From NCBI RefSeq assembly GCF_900090315.1, contig NZ_FMHZ01000002.1:6170501-6234500 (forward strand): DNA of 64,000 bases, in the 5' to 3' direction. Shown piece by piece: positions 17,587-27,940 of the stretch (within the stretch, counting starts at the first letter, position 1; each line of letters starts with the position of its first letter). Below the pieces are notes generated by a model. That model searched no databases. It was not told the origin of the DNA and saw only the letters and a program-made list of their open reading frames with translations. The DNA is from Micromonospora citrea. GTDB lineage: Bacteria > Actinomycetota > Actinomycetes > Mycobacteriales > Micromonosporaceae. The position numbers and the translations under genes are program-made.

Positions 17587-19560
17587 TTGTCGGCAATGAT
17601 CACGATGTTCCGGCGGCAGTTGGCCGGGCTGGTCGCGCTGGTGCTGCTCACCGGCATGTACGTGCTGGTCCGGCAGCCGGAGGCGAACGCCGACGAGCGG
17701 CGCGCGATGGCCCAGCCCTACCGGTTCACGCCGATGTCGCTGCCCATGCCGGGCGGCCTGCCGCAACAGTCGATCCGCCGGGTCAACGGCGCGTACCAGC
17801 ACCTGGCGGCGTGGATCTCCTCCGTCGGCGCGGGCGTCGCCATGAACGACCTGGACGGCGACGGGCTGCCCAACGACCTCTGCGTGACCGACCCCCGGGT
17901 CGACCGCGTCGTGGTCACCCCCGCCCCGACGGCCGGCGCCGACCGCTACCAGCCGTTCGTCCTCGACCCGGCGCCGCTGCCGATGAACCCGCACATCGCC
18001 CCGATGGGCTGCCTGCCGGGCGACGTCAACGCCGACGGCCGCACCGACCTGCTCGTCTACTGGTGGGGGCGGACCCCGGTGGTCTTCCTCGCCCGGGCCG
18101 ACGCCACCGGGCTGTCCCGTGACGCGTACCGGCCGGTCGAGCTGGTGCCCGGCGCGGCCGGCGACGGCAGCGCGTACGACGGGCCGAAGTGGAACACCAA
18201 CGCGGCCACCCTGGCCGACTTCGACGGCGACGGGCACCTCGACGTCTACATCGGCAACTACTTTCCCGACAGCCCGGTCCTCGATCCGGGCGTGCACGGC
18301 GGGGTGGCGATGAACCGGTCGATGTCCAACGGCCTCAACGGCGGCGAGGACCACGTCTTCCGCTGGACCGGCGGCAGCGTGGGCCCCGCCCCGAGCGTCT
18401 CCTTCGCCGAGGTGCCGGACGTCTTCGACACCAAGGTCTCGCGGGGCTGGACCCTCGCGGTGGCCGCGAACGACGTCGACGGCGACCAGCTGCCCGAGCT
18501 GTACGTGGCCAACGACTTCGGGCCGGACCGGCTGCTGCACAACCGGTCGGAGCCGGGACGGATCTCCTTCGCGCTGGTCGAGAGCCGTGGGCTGCCCGGC
18601 CTGACCCCGAAGTCCAAGCGGCTGGGCCACGACTCGTTCAAGGGCATGGGCGTGGACTTCGGCGACCTCGACGGCGACGGCATGTTCGACCTCTACGTCG
18701 GCAACATCACCACCTCGTTCGGCATCCAGGAGAGCAACTTCGCCTTCGTCAACACCGCCGCGAACACCGAGGAACTGCGGGCCGCGCTGCGGGCCGGCTC
18801 GGCGCCGTGGCACGACCGCAGCGCCGAGCTGGGCCTGGCCTGGAGCGGGTGGAGTTGGGACGTCAAGTTCGGCGACTTCACCAACCGCGGGGAGCCGGCC
18901 ATCGTGCAGACCTCCGGCTTCGTCAAGGGCGAGGTCAACCGGTGGGCGCAGTTGCAGGAGGCGGCCACGGCCAACGACGACCTGCTCGCCGACCCCCGCT
19001 GGTGGCCCAAGGTCGAGCAGGGCGACGACATCGCCGGCGGCCAGCACCTGGCCTTCCACGTGCGCGGCGCCGACGGCCGCTACGAGGACCTCAGCCACGA
19101 GCTCGGCATGGCCGAGCGGGTGCCCAGCCGGGGCATCGCCACCGGCGACGCCGACGGCGACGGGCGTCTCGACCTCGTCGTGGCCCGGCAGTGGGACGCG
19201 CCGGTCTTCTACCGCAACGACAGCCCGGACACCGGAAACTCCCTCACCCTGCGGCTGCTGCACGAGCAGGCGCAGGCCGCCGGCCCGCTCGCCGGGGCGG
19301 GGTCGCCCGTCGTCGGCGCCCACGTCCGGGTGACCACCCCCGACGGTCGGGTGCTCATCGACCGGGTCGACGGCGGCAGCGGCCACTCCGGCCGCCGCAG
19401 CAACGAGGTGTCGCTCGGTCTCGGCGACGCGACCGGCCCGGTGGCGGTCCATCTCACCTGGCGGGACCGCTCCGGCGTCCCGCACGAGCAGGAACTGTCG
19501 CTCACCCCCGGTCGACACACCCTCACCCTCGGCTCGCAAGCTCGGGAGGTCTCGCGATGA
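17587..19560 (+). CDS. unbV: UnbV, enediyne biosynthesis protein with FG-GAP repeats and ASPIC/UnbV domain
   Basis: 657 residues. One N-terminal hydrophobic segment (about 11-29) suggests a membrane anchor or signal. Calcium-loop-like FG-GAP repeats follow: DLDGDGLPND, DVNADGRTD, DFDGDGHLD, DVDGDQLPE, DLDGDGMFD and DADGDGRLD. The C-terminal ASPIC/UnbV domain covers about 575-650. The TTG start at 17587 sits 8 bp after GGGGAGG; ATG at 17596 is the alternative. It is the E4 member of the enediyne cassette and is probably exported or periplasm-facing. The biochemical role is unsolved. Confidence 0.92.
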   Translation: MSAMITMFRRQLAGLVALVLLTGMYVLVRQPEANADERRAMAQPYRFTPMSLPMPGGLPQQSIRRVNGAYQHLAAWISSVGAGVAMNDLDGDGLPNDLCVTDPRVDRVVVTPAPTAGADRYQPFVLDPAPLPMNPHIAPMGCLPGDVNADGRTDLLVYWWGRTPVVFLARADATGLSRDAYRPVELVPGAAGDGSAYDGPKWNTNAATLADFDGDGHLDVYIGNYFPDSPVLDPGVHGGVAMNRSMSNGLNGGEDHVFRWTGGSVGPAPSVSFAEVPDVFDTKVSRGWTLAVAANDVDGDQLPELYVANDFGPDRLLHNRSEPGRISFALVESRGLPGLTPKSKRLGHDSFKGMGVDFGDLDGDGMFDLYVGNITTSFGIQESNFAFVNTAANTEELRAALRAGSAPWHDRSAELGLAWSGWSWDVKFGDFTNRGEPAIVQTSGFVKGEVNRWAQLQEAATANDDLLADPRWWPKVEQGDDIAGGQHLAFHVRGADGRYEDLSHELGMAERVPSRGIATGDADGDGRLDLVVARQWDAPVFYRNDSPDTGNSLTLRLLHEQAQAAGPLAGAGSPVVGAHVRVTTPDGRVLIDRVDGGSGHSGRRSNEVSLGLGDATGPVAVHLTWRDRSGVPHEQELSLTPGRHTLTLGSQAREVSR

Positions 19561-20519
19561 CGCAGAAGCCGGCGAAGGACCCGCGGATCACCGCGCTGCG
19601 CAGGTTCGCCATCTCCATCACCGTCCTCAACATCGCCGGCTACACCGTGCTCGGCTTCGAGCAGGCCTGGGCGTGGCCGCTGTTCGCGCTCGCCACCGGC
19701 TACGCGGTGGAGCTGGTGCTGGAGACGATCGGCGCGCGGGCCGAGCACCGCCCGCCCCGCTACCGCGGCGGCGGGGCGCGGGGCCTGGTCGAGTTCCTCT
19801 ATCCCGCGCACATCACCGCCCTCGCGGTGAACATGCTGCTGTACGTCAACGACCGCCTGCCGGTGATGCTCTTCGCGGTGGCCGTGGCCATCAGCGGGAA
19901 GTGGCTGTTCCGGGTGCCGGTCAACGGCCGGCTGCGGCACTTCATGAACCCGTCGAACTTCGGCATCGCGGTGGTGCTGCTGCTGTTCCCGTGGATCTCC
20001 ATCGCGCCGCCGTACCAGTTCACCGAGTATCTCGAAGGCCCGGCCGACTGGATCGTCCCGGCGGTCATCGTCGTCTTCGGCACCATGCTCAACGCCAAGC
20101 TCACCGGCCGGATGTGGCTGATCGCCGGCTGGCTGGGCGTCTTCGTCCTCCAGTCGGTGGTGCGGGGGCTCGTGCTGGACACCGCCATCCTGCCGGCGCT
20201 GGCCACCATGACCGGGGTGGCGTTCGTGCTGTTCACCAACTACATGATCACCGATCCGGGGACCACCCCGTCGCGGCCGTTGTCGCAGCTCGCCTTCGGC
20301 GGCGGGGTGGCCCTGGTCTACGGCGTCCTGACCGGCGCGTCCATCGTGTACGGCCTGTTCTTCGCCACCGCCATCGTCTGCCTCGTGCGGGGCGGCTTCC
20401 TCTGGTCGCTGCACGCGGTGCGGGTCGCCGCCCGCGAGGGCAAGGGCGCCCCGCCCGCCGCGGGGACCCTCGACGGCACGGTGCCACCCGCGGTGGCCCG
20501 GGAGATGGTGCGGGCATGA
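19557..20519 (+). CDS. unbU: UnbU, enediyne membrane protein (RnfD/NqrB-like)
   Basis: 320 residues with about nine hydrophobic helices between 18 and 285. It contains HFMNPSNFGIAVVLLLFPW and TNYMITDPGTTPSRP, typical of the E5/UnbU family, which resembles the RnfD/NqrB subunits of electron-transfer complexes. The ATG overlaps the unbV stop and its own stop overlaps calE8. It may pass electrons or move an intermediate across the membrane; this is not established. Confidence 0.9.
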   Translation: MTQKPAKDPRITALRRFAISITVLNIAGYTVLGFEQAWAWPLFALATGYAVELVLETIGARAEHRPPRYRGGGARGLVEFLYPAHITALAVNMLLYVNDRLPVMLFAVAVAISGKWLFRVPVNGRLRHFMNPSNFGIAVVLLLFPWISIAPPYQFTEYLEGPADWIVPAVIVVFGTMLNAKLTGRMWLIAGWLGVFVLQSVVRGLVLDTAILPALATMTGVAFVLFTNYMITDPGTTPSRPLSQLAFGGGVALVYGVLTGASIVYGLFFATAIVCLVRGGFLWSLHAVRVAAREGKGAPPAAGTLDGTVPPAVAREMVRA

Positions 20520-23500
20520 GCAGGATCGCCGTCGTCGGCCTCGCCTGCCGCTTCCCGGACGCCGCCGGCCCCGGACAGCTGTGGGAGAACGCCCTCGCCG
20601 GGCGGCGCGCGTTCCGTCGCCTGCCCGACGAGCGGATGCGGGCCGCCGACTACTGGTCCCCGGACCCGGCCGCCCCCGACCGCCACTACGCCGGCAACGC
20701 GGCCGTCATCGAGGGGTACGAGTTCGACCGGGTCGCGTTCAAGGTCAGCGGCGGCACGTACCGGTCCACCGACCTCACCCACTGGCTGGCCCTCGACATG
20801 GCCGCGCAGGCGCTCGCGGACGCCGGGTTCCCCGACGGCGACGGCCTCCCACGCGAGCGGACGGGGGTGGTCGTCGGCAACACCCTCACCGGCGAGTTCA
20901 CCCGGGCCGGCATGATGCGCCTGCGATGGCCGTACGTCCGGCGCGTGGTGGGCGCCGCCCTCGGCGAGCAGGGCTGGGACGACGACCGGGTGGCGGGTTT
21001 CCTCGCCGACCTGGAACGCTCCTACAAGGCGCCGTTCGCCGAGGTCACCGAGGACAGCCTCGCCGGCGGCCTGTCCAACACCATCGCCGGGCGGATCTGC
21101 AACCACTTCGACCTGCACGGCGGCGGCTACACCGTCGACGGCGCCTGCGCCTCCTCGCTGCTGTCCGTGGTCACCGCCTGCCGCAGCCTGACCGACCTCG
21201 ACGTGGACGTGGCGGTGGCCGGCGGCGTCGACCTGTCCATCGACCCCTTCGAGATGGTCGGCTTCGCCCGCACCGGCGCGCTCGCCAGCGACGAGATGCG
21301 CGTCTACGACCGCCGGTCCAACGGGTTCTGGCCCGGCGAGGGCTGCGGCATGGTGGTGCTCATGCGGGAGCGGGACGCGCTCGCGCAGGGCCGGCGCGTC
21401 TACGCCTCGCTGGCCGGGTGGGGCGTCTCCTCCGACGGCCGGGGCGGCATCACCCGACCCGAGGCGGCCGGCTACCGGCTGGCGCTGCGCCGCGCGTACC
21501 AGCGGGCCGGCTTCGGGGTGGACACGGTGCCCCTGTTCGAGGGGCACGGCACCGGCACGGCCGTCGGCGACGGCACCGAGCTGCGCGCCCTGAGCGAGGA
21601 ACGCCGGGCGGCCGACCCGGACGCCGCCCCCGCCGCCATCGGGTCCGTCAAGGGAATGATCGGGCACACCAAGGCCGCCGCCGGGGTCGCCGGCCTGATC
21701 AAGGCCGTGCTGGCCGTGCACCACCAGGTCGTCCCGCCGACCGTCGGGTGCGTCGAGCCGCACCCGGAACTCACCGCCGAGCGGCCCGCGCTGCGTGCCG
21801 TGCGCCGCGCCGAGGAGTGGCCGGCCGGCGCCCCCCAACGCGCCGGTGTTACCGCGATGGGCTTCGGCGGCATCAACACCCACCTCGTCGTCGACGGGCC
21901 CGCCCGGCCCCGCCGCCGGTCGCTGGACCGGCGGACGCGGCAGCTCGCCCGGTCCGTGCAGGACGCCGAGCTGCTGCTCGTCGACGCGGATACCCGCGAC
22001 GAGCTGCACGGGCGGCTGACGGACCTGCGAGCGCTCGTACGCGGGCTGGCCTTCGCCGAGCTGGGCGACCTGGCCACCACCCTGCACCGGAGCCTGCGGG
22101 GCCGCGCGTACCGGGCGGCGGTCGTGGCCCGGTCGCCGGAGGAGGCCGAGCGTGCCCTCGACCTGGCGGCGCGGGCGTCGGCGCCCGACGGCTCCGGACG
22201 CCTGGTCGACCCGGCGCGGGGCGTCTTCCTGGGGCGGGCCGGTCGGCCCGCCCGGATCGGTTTCCTCTTCCCCGGCCAGGGCTCCGGCCGGGGCTGGGGC
22301 GGCGGGGCGTTGCGCCGGCGGTTCACCGAGGCCGACGAGGTCTACCGCGCGGCCGGCGAGGCCCTCGCCGACGACACGGCCGCGTCGACGGCGTTCGCCC
22401 AACCACGCATCGTCACCGGCTCGCTGGCCGGGCTGCGCGCCCTCGCGGCGCTCGACGTCGACGCGAGAGTCGTCGTCGGCCACAGCCTCGGCGAGCTGAC
22501 CGCGCTGCACTGGGCCGGCTGCCTCGACGAGGACGAGCTGCGGGAGCTGGTCACGCTCCGGGGCGAGGCCATGGTCACGCACGCCCCGCCGGGTGCGATG
22601 CTCGGCGTCACCGCCGGGCCGGAGGAGACCGCCGCGCTGCTGACCGGCACCGCCGCCGTGGTCGCCGGCCACAACGGGCCCCGGCAGACGGTCGTCGCCG
22701 GCGACGACGCCGCGGTGGCCGAGGTGGCCCGGCGGGCCGCCGCGGCGGGCCTGAACCGCACCAGGCTGTCGGTCGGGCACGCCTTCCACAGCCCGCTGAT
22801 GGCGCCGGCGGCCGCCGCCTTCGCCGGGCACCTGCGGTCCCGCCGGTTCGGGCCGCCGCTGCGCCGGGTCGCCTCCACGGTCACCGGCGCCGTCCTGACT
22901 CCCGACACCGACCTGCCCCGGCACCTGCACCGGCAGATCGAGGCGCCGGTGCGCTTCGCCTCCGCGCTGGCGTCCGCCGCCGCCGAGGTCGACCTGTTCC
23001 TGGAGGTCGGCCCCGGGAAGGTGCTGACCGGGCTGGCCCGCGAGCAGGCGCCCGACGTGCCGGCGCTGGCGGTGGACACGGACGCCGAGTCGCTGTCCGG
23101 CCTGCTCGCGGCGGTCGGCGCCGTGTACGCCCTCGGCGGCCCGGCCGCGTACCCGGCACTGTTCGAGGACCGGCTGACCCGGCCGTTCGAGCTGGACCGG
23201 CCCCGCACGTTCTTCGCGAGCCCCTGCGAGGCGGCCCCCGAGCTGGCGGCGCCGGCGCCCGTGGCGGCCGCCCCGCCCCCGGCCCGCCCCGGCGACGTCC
23301 CGGCGCCGGTTGCCACCGGCGCGCTGGAGCTGGTGCGCAACCTCGTGGCGCAGCGCGCCGAACTGCCGGTGGAGGTGCTGCGGGACGACAGCCGGTTCCT
23401 CGACGACCTGCACATGAGCTCGATCACCGTCGGCCAGCTCGTCAACGAGGCCGCGCGCGCCATGGGGCTGCCCGCCGTGGCCATACCGACCAACTTCGCC

Positions 23501-26272
23501 ACCGCCACCGTGCGGGAGATGGCCGAGGCGCTGGAGGCCCGGGAGCGAGAGGCCCCGCACGAGCGGACGGACCTCGTGGCCGGGGTCGCGCCGTGGGTGC
23601 GTACCTTCGTCGTCGACCTGGTCGAGGAGGCGCTGCCGGCCACCGACGCGGCGGAACCGTGCGGTCGCTGGCAGGTTTTCGCCAGCCCCGGCCATCCCCT
23701 CTCCGACGCCCTGCGCGGGGCCCTCGAAGCGGCCGGGACCGGCGACGGCGTGCTGGTCTGCCTGCCCGACGAGCCCGGCGAGGAGCATCTCGCCGTCGCG
23801 GTGCGCGGGGCCCAGGCGGCGCTGCGCCAGCCCTCCGGCGGGCGGCTGCTGGTGGTGCAGCCGGCGGCGCGGGCGACAGCGCTGGCCAAGACCGCCCGGC
23901 TGGAGGGCGACCGGCTGCGGACCACCGTCGTGACCACCCCCCTCGACCCGACCGCCGTCGCGCGCGTCGTCGCCGAGGTCGCCGCCACCGACGACTTCAC
24001 CGAGGTGGTGTACGACCGGGCCGGCGTCCGCCGGGTGCCCCTGCTGCGCCCGGTGCCGGTCTGCGGCGGCGAGCCGGGCGCGGTGCCGCTGGGTCCGGCC
24101 GACGTGCTGCTGGTGACCGGCGGGGGCAAGGGCATCACCGCCGAGTCCGCCCTGGTGCTGGCCCGGGAGAGCGGCGCCCGGCTGGCCGTGCTCGGCCGGT
24201 CCGACCCCGAGCTCGACGAGGCCCTGGCCGGCAACCTCAAGCGGCTCGCCGACGCCGCGTCCGACCTGCGCTACCTCCGCGTCGACGTCACGGACGCGGA
24301 CGCGGTGGCCGACGCGGTCGCGGCGGTCACCGCCGACTGGGGCCCGGTCACCGCCGTGCTGCACGGGGCCGGGCAGAACACCCCGACGGCGCTGGTGGAC
24401 CTCGACGAGGCGGCCCTGCGGGGCGTGTTCGCCGTCAAGGTCGACGGCCTGCGGGCCGTCCTCGCCGCCGTGGACCCCGCGCCGCTGCGCCTGCTGGTCA
24501 CCTTCGGCAGCGTCATCGGGCGGGCCGGGCTGCACGGCGAGGCGCACTACGCGGCGGCCAACGAGGCCCTGGCCGAGCTGACCCGCCAGGTGGCCGCGAC
24601 CCGCCCGGGCTGCCGCGCCGTCTGCCTGGAGTGGTCGGTGTGGTCGGGGGTCGGGATGGGGGAACGGCTGTCGGTGGTCGAGTCGCTCAGCGGCTCCGGC
24701 GTCACCCCGATCGGCCCGGACGACGGCCTGCGGGTCCTGCGCGAGGTGCTGGCCGACGACACGCTGCCGCCGGTGGTGGTCGTCACCGGGCGCACCGGCG
24801 GCCTCGAGACGGTGCGCTACCACCGTCCGGAGCTGCCGCTGCTGCGCTTCACCGAGCGGCCGCTGGTGCGCTACGACGGCGTCGAGCTGGTCTGCGAGGT
24901 CGACCTGGCGCCCACCACGGACCCGTACCTGGAGGACCACCGGCTCGACGGCGACCTGCTCTTCCCGGCGGTGCTCGGGCTGGAGGCCATGGCCCAGGTC
25001 GCCACCGCCCTCGCCCGGCACCCGGGGGTGCCCGTCGTCGAGGACGTCCGGTTCGACCGTCCGGTCGTCGTCGACCCCGAGGCCGGTACCACCGTCCGCG
25101 TCGCCGCGCTCGTCCGCTCCGAGCAGGTCATCGACGTCGTGCTGCGCAGCGCGGCGACCGGCTTCGCGGCCGACCACTTCCGGGCCCGGCTCCGGTTCGC
25201 ACCCGACGAGACCTGTCCCGCCGACACCGCGGCGCCGGCCCCGGCGGAGCTGCCGGCCGTGCCGCTCGACCCCGCCCGCGACCTCTACGGCGGCGTGCTG
25301 TTCCAGGCCGGCCGGTTCCGCCGGATCAGGAGCTACCGGCGGGTGGCGGCGCGCCTCGCCGAGGCCGAGGTGGTCACCAGCGACGCCGCCTCCTGGTTCA
25401 GCGCGTTCCTGCCGGGCCGGCTGGTGCTCGGCGACCCGGGCGCCCGGGACGCGTTCATGCACGGGATCCAGGTGTGCGTGCCGGACGCGACGCTGCTGCC
25501 GGAGGGCATCGACCGCATCTGGTCGGCCGGTCCCAAGCTGTCGGCCACCGAGGCCGTCACGATGACCGCGCGGGAGCGGGAGCAGCACGGCACCGCCTAC
25601 GTCTACGACGTCGTGGTACGGGACGCCACCGGGGCGGTGATCGAGCGGTGGATGGGGCTGCGGCTGCGCGCCGTACGCCCGCACACGCCGCCCGGGAACT
25701 GGCCGCCGGCGCTGCTGGGGCCGCTGCTGCAACGGCGGCTCGCCGAGGTGTTCCCCGGCGACGTCGCGGTGGCCGCGGCGCCCGGCGGGGCCCGCGACTC
25801 CGGTGCGCTGCTGTCCCGGGCGCTGGGCCGGCCCGTCGTGCTGCGGCACCGGCCCGACGGGCGGCCGGAGGTCGACCTGCCGTACACCGTCTCCGTGGCG
25901 CACTGCGCGCCGCTGGACCTCGCCGTCGCCGTCGCCGGCGACGGGGCGCTGGCCTGCGACGCCGAGCCGGTGACCGCCCGGGCCCCGGACGTGCGGCGCG
26001 ACCTGGCGGGTCGGCACGCGAGCCTGGCGGCGCTGCTCGTCGCGGAGGTCGGCGACCCGCCGGACCTGGCGGCCACCCGGGTCTGGTGCGCGACGGAGTG
26101 CCTGCAGAAGGCCGGGCGGCCGGAGGGGCGGCTGAGCCTGCTGCCCGGGGCCGTCCCCGACGGCTGGGTGGTGCTCGACGCCGGCGACGTCCGGGTCGCC
26201 ACCCGCGCGGTCGCGGTGGCCGGCGCCGCCGCGCCGACCGTGGTGGCCGTGCTGGCCGGGTCGGGGCGGTGA
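20516..26272 (+). CDS. calE8: iterative enediyne polyketide synthase, CalE8-like (PKSE)
   Basis: 1918 residues. Domain order is KS (about 1-450; Cys211, His344, His384), AT (about 575-880; Ser657 in GHSLGE), ACP (about 935-1010; Ser969 in LHMSSI is the likely phosphopantetheine site), KR (about 1195-1440; Ser1332, Tyr1345), DH (about 1465-1710; His1475, Asp1645) and a C-terminal phosphopantetheinyl transferase-like domain (about 1735-1900; Asp1815, Glu1817 and WCATECLQKAG). This is the standard nine/ten-membered enediyne PKS layout. It iteratively builds the conjugated polyene released by CalE7. It is coupled to unbU and calE7 by overlaps. No key residue is missing. Confidence 0.97.
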   Translation: MSRIAVVGLACRFPDAAGPGQLWENALAGRRAFRRLPDERMRAADYWSPDPAAPDRHYAGNAAVIEGYEFDRVAFKVSGGTYRSTDLTHWLALDMAAQALADAGFPDGDGLPRERTGVVVGNTLTGEFTRAGMMRLRWPYVRRVVGAALGEQGWDDDRVAGFLADLERSYKAPFAEVTEDSLAGGLSNTIAGRICNHFDLHGGGYTVDGACASSLLSVVTACRSLTDLDVDVAVAGGVDLSIDPFEMVGFARTGALASDEMRVYDRRSNGFWPGEGCGMVVLMRERDALAQGRRVYASLAGWGVSSDGRGGITRPEAAGYRLALRRAYQRAGFGVDTVPLFEGHGTGTAVGDGTELRALSEERRAADPDAAPAAIGSVKGMIGHTKAAAGVAGLIKAVLAVHHQVVPPTVGCVEPHPELTAERPALRAVRRAEEWPAGAPQRAGVTAMGFGGINTHLVVDGPARPRRRSLDRRTRQLARSVQDAELLLVDADTRDELHGRLTDLRALVRGLAFAELGDLATTLHRSLRGRAYRAAVVARSPEEAERALDLAARASAPDGSGRLVDPARGVFLGRAGRPARIGFLFPGQGSGRGWGGGALRRRFTEADEVYRAAGEALADDTAASTAFAQPRIVTGSLAGLRALAALDVDARVVVGHSLGELTALHWAGCLDEDELRELVTLRGEAMVTHAPPGAMLGVTAGPEETAALLTGTAAVVAGHNGPRQTVVAGDDAAVAEVARRAAAAGLNRTRLSVGHAFHSPLMAPAAAAFAGHLRSRRFGPPLRRVASTVTGAVLTPDTDLPRHLHRQIEAPVRFASALASAAAEVDLFLEVGPGKVLTGLAREQAPDVPALAVDTDAESLSGLLAAVGAVYALGGPAAYPALFEDRLTRPFELDRPRTFFASPCEAAPELAAPAPVAAAPPPARPGDVPAPVATGALELVRNLVAQRAELPVEVLRDDSRFLDDLHMSSITVGQLVNEAARAMGLPAVAIPTNFATATVREMAEALEAREREAPHERTDLVAGVAPWVRTFVVDLVEEALPATDAAEPCGRWQVFASPGHPLSDALRGALEAAGTGDGVLVCLPDEPGEEHLAVAVRGAQAALRQPSGGRLLVVQPAARATALAKTARLEGDRLRTTVVTTPLDPTAVARVVAEVAATDDFTEVVYDRAGVRRVPLLRPVPVCGGEPGAVPLGPADVLLVTGGGKGITAESALVLARESGARLAVLGRSDPELDEALAGNLKRLADAASDLRYLRVDVTDADAVADAVAAVTADWGPVTAVLHGAGQNTPTALVDLDEAALRGVFAVKVDGLRAVLAAVDPAPLRLLVTFGSVIGRAGLHGEAHYAAANEALAELTRQVAATRPGCRAVCLEWSVWSGVGMGERLSVVESLSGSGVTPIGPDDGLRVLREVLADDTLPPVVVVTGRTGGLETVRYHRPELPLLRFTERPLVRYDGVELVCEVDLAPTTDPYLEDHRLDGDLLFPAVLGLEAMAQVATALARHPGVPVVEDVRFDRPVVVDPEAGTTVRVAALVRSEQVIDVVLRSAATGFAADHFRARLRFAPDETCPADTAAPAPAELPAVPLDPARDLYGGVLFQAGRFRRIRSYRRVAARLAEAEVVTSDAASWFSAFLPGRLVLGDPGARDAFMHGIQVCVPDATLLPEGIDRIWSAGPKLSATEAVTMTAREREQHGTAYVYDVVVRDATGAVIERWMGLRLRAVRPHTPPGNWPPALLGPLLQRRLAEVFPGDVAVAAAPGGARDSGALLSRALGRPVVLRHRPDGRPEVDLPYTVSVAHCAPLDLAVAVAGDGALACDAEPVTARAPDVRRDLAGRHASLAALLVAEVGDPPDLAATRVWCATECLQKAGRPEGRLSLLPGAVPDGWVVLDAGDVRVATRAVAVAGAAAPTVVAVLAGSGR

Positions 26273-26715
26273 GCATGCCCCGCTACTACGAGTACCGGCA
26301 CGTCGTCGGCTTCGAGGAGACCAACCTCGTCGGCAACGTGTACTACGTCAACTACCTGCGGTGGCAGGGCCGGTGCCGGGAGATGTTCCTGCACGAGCAC
26401 GCGCCGGAGATCCTCGACGAGTTGCGAGCCGACCTGAAACTGTTCACCCTCAAGGCGGAGTGCGAGTTCTTCGCGGAGCTGGCGCCGTTCGACCGCCTCG
26501 CGGTCCGGATGCGGCTGGTCGAGCTGACCCAGACCCAGATGGAGCTGGGCTTCGACTACCTGCGGCTCGGCGACGGCGACCTGCTCGTCGCGCGGGGACG
26601 GCAGCGGATCGCCTGCATGCGCGGGCCGAACGGCCGGACCGAACCGGTCCGGGTGCCGGCGGGCCTGGTGCGGGCGTTCGCCCCGTTCCGGTCGGCCACG
26701 GTGGGGCAGGGGTGA
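26269..26715 (+). CDS. calE7: enediyne thioesterase, CalE7-like (hotdog fold)
   Basis: 148 residues if started at GTG 26269, which overlaps the calE8 stop; ATG at 26275 would remove two residues. Single hotdog-fold thioesterase beginning PRYYEYRHVVGFEETNLVGNV. From the GTG start, Asn19 and Arg37 fall where the reported CalE7 catalytic residues lie; the acidic residue of classical 4HBT enzymes is absent, as expected. It hydrolyses the polyene from CalE8 ACP. It overlaps calE6 by 4 bp. Confidence 0.95.
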   Translation: MSMPRYYEYRHVVGFEETNLVGNVYYVNYLRWQGRCREMFLHEHAPEILDELRADLKLFTLKAECEFFAELAPFDRLAVRMRLVELTQTQMELGFDYLRLGDGDLLVARGRQRIACMRGPNGRTEPVRVPAGLVRAFAPFRSATVGQG

Positions 26716-27857
26716 GCGGCGTGCGCTTCGACACCAGGCTGGTGCACGGCGGCCGTCGGCCGGCGGCGGGCACCGGGGACGTCGTCCCGCCGATCCACCT
26801 CTCGACCACCTACGAGCGCCGGGCGCAGGACGAGCCCCGCTACTTCTACGGGCGCGGCGAGAACCCCACCCGGGAGGAGCTGGAGGAGTGCCTCGCCGGG
26901 CTGGAGGGGGCGCCCTTCGCGACCGTCTTCTCCTCCGGCCAGGCCGCCGCCGCGACCCTGCTGTCGCTGGTGCGGCCCGGGCAGTGCGTGGTGTGCACCG
27001 ACGACGTGTACGCCGGCACCGACGGACTGTTGGACCTGGCCGCGCGGCAGGGCGTACGCGTGCGCTACGCCGACCTGACCGGCCCGGAGGGGATCGCGGC
27101 GGCCCTCGCGGAGCCGGATCTCGCCCTGGTCTGGATCGAGACGCCCACCAACCCGCTGCTCACCGTGGTGGACGTGGTCGAGGTCAGCCGGCGGGCGCAC
27201 GAGCGGGGCGCCCTCGTCGTGGTGGACAACACCTTCGCCAGCCCGGTGCTCCAGCAGCCCCTGACCCTGGGCGCCGACGTCTCGCTCTACAGCACCACCA
27301 AGTCCATCGCCGGTCACGCGGACGTGCTGGGCGGCGCCCTCGTCTACCGGGACGCGGAGCTGCACGCCGCGGTGCGGGCGTACCGGACGACGGCCGGGAA
27401 CGTGCCGGGAGCGCTGGACTGCTTCCTGGTCCGCCGCGGGCTGCACACCCTGTCGTTGCGGGTGCACCGGCAGGTCGCCACCGCGCGCGCCCTGGTGGAG
27501 CTGCTGCGGGCGAGCCCCGCGGTCGGCGCCGTCCACTATCCCGGGCTGTCGGAGCACCCGCAGCACGCGGTGGTCAAGGCCCAGATGAGCGCGCCCGGCG
27601 CGATCGTCTCCTTCGACTATCTCGCCGGCTCCGCCGAGGACCTGCTGGACCGGTTCACACTGTTCACCTGCGGGGTCAGCCTCGGCGGGGTGCACTCCCT
27701 CGTGGAGTGCCCGGCCCTGATGACGCACCGCCCGCTGACGGCGCAGGCGCGGGCGCGCCGGGGCATCGGCGACTCGCTGATCCGGCTGTCGGTCGGCATC
27801 GAGGACCCGCACGACCTCGCCGAGGACCTGTCCCGGGCGCTGGCCGGCGGCCCCTGA
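26712..27857 (+). CDS. calE6: methionine gamma-lyase-like PLP enzyme, CalE6-like
   Basis: 381 residues of the Cys/Met metabolism PLP family. Visible elements are TRLVHGG, the YFYGRGENPTR loop, VVVDNTFASP, the PLP lysine Lys197 in SLYSTTKSIAGH, and a C-terminal RLSVGIEDP. CalE6 of calicheamicin was shown to be a methionine gamma-lyase. It would release methanethiol or a related sulfur species for the trisulfide or S-methyl groups. The GTG overlaps the calE7 stop; a second GTG at 26721 is possible. Last gene of the core operon. Confidence 0.92.
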   Translation: MSGVRFDTRLVHGGRRPAAGTGDVVPPIHLSTTYERRAQDEPRYFYGRGENPTREELEECLAGLEGAPFATVFSSGQAAAATLLSLVRPGQCVVCTDDVYAGTDGLLDLAARQGVRVRYADLTGPEGIAAALAEPDLALVWIETPTNPLLTVVDVVEVSRRAHERGALVVVDNTFASPVLQQPLTLGADVSLYSTTKSIAGHADVLGGALVYRDAELHAAVRAYRTTAGNVPGALDCFLVRRGLHTLSLRVHRQVATARALVELLRASPAVGAVHYPGLSEHPQHAVVKAQMSAPGAIVSFDYLAGSAEDLLDRFTLFTCGVSLGGVHSLVECPALMTHRPLTAQARARRGIGDSLIRLSVGIEDPHDLAEDLSRALAGGP

Positions 27858-27940
27858 CCGCCGTCCGTCCGCGCCCGCCCTTGGTCCGCCGCCCGCCCGC
27901 GTCCCGCCCTCCGTCCGCCTCTTCCGAAAGGGGCCGTTCC

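Noticed and set aside
20318..26017. Very long minus-strand open frame opposite calE8
   Set aside because: It lies antisense to a PKS with all catalytic residues in place; long antisense frames are expected in such GC-rich DNA, and its protein is Arg/Gly/Val repeats without domains.
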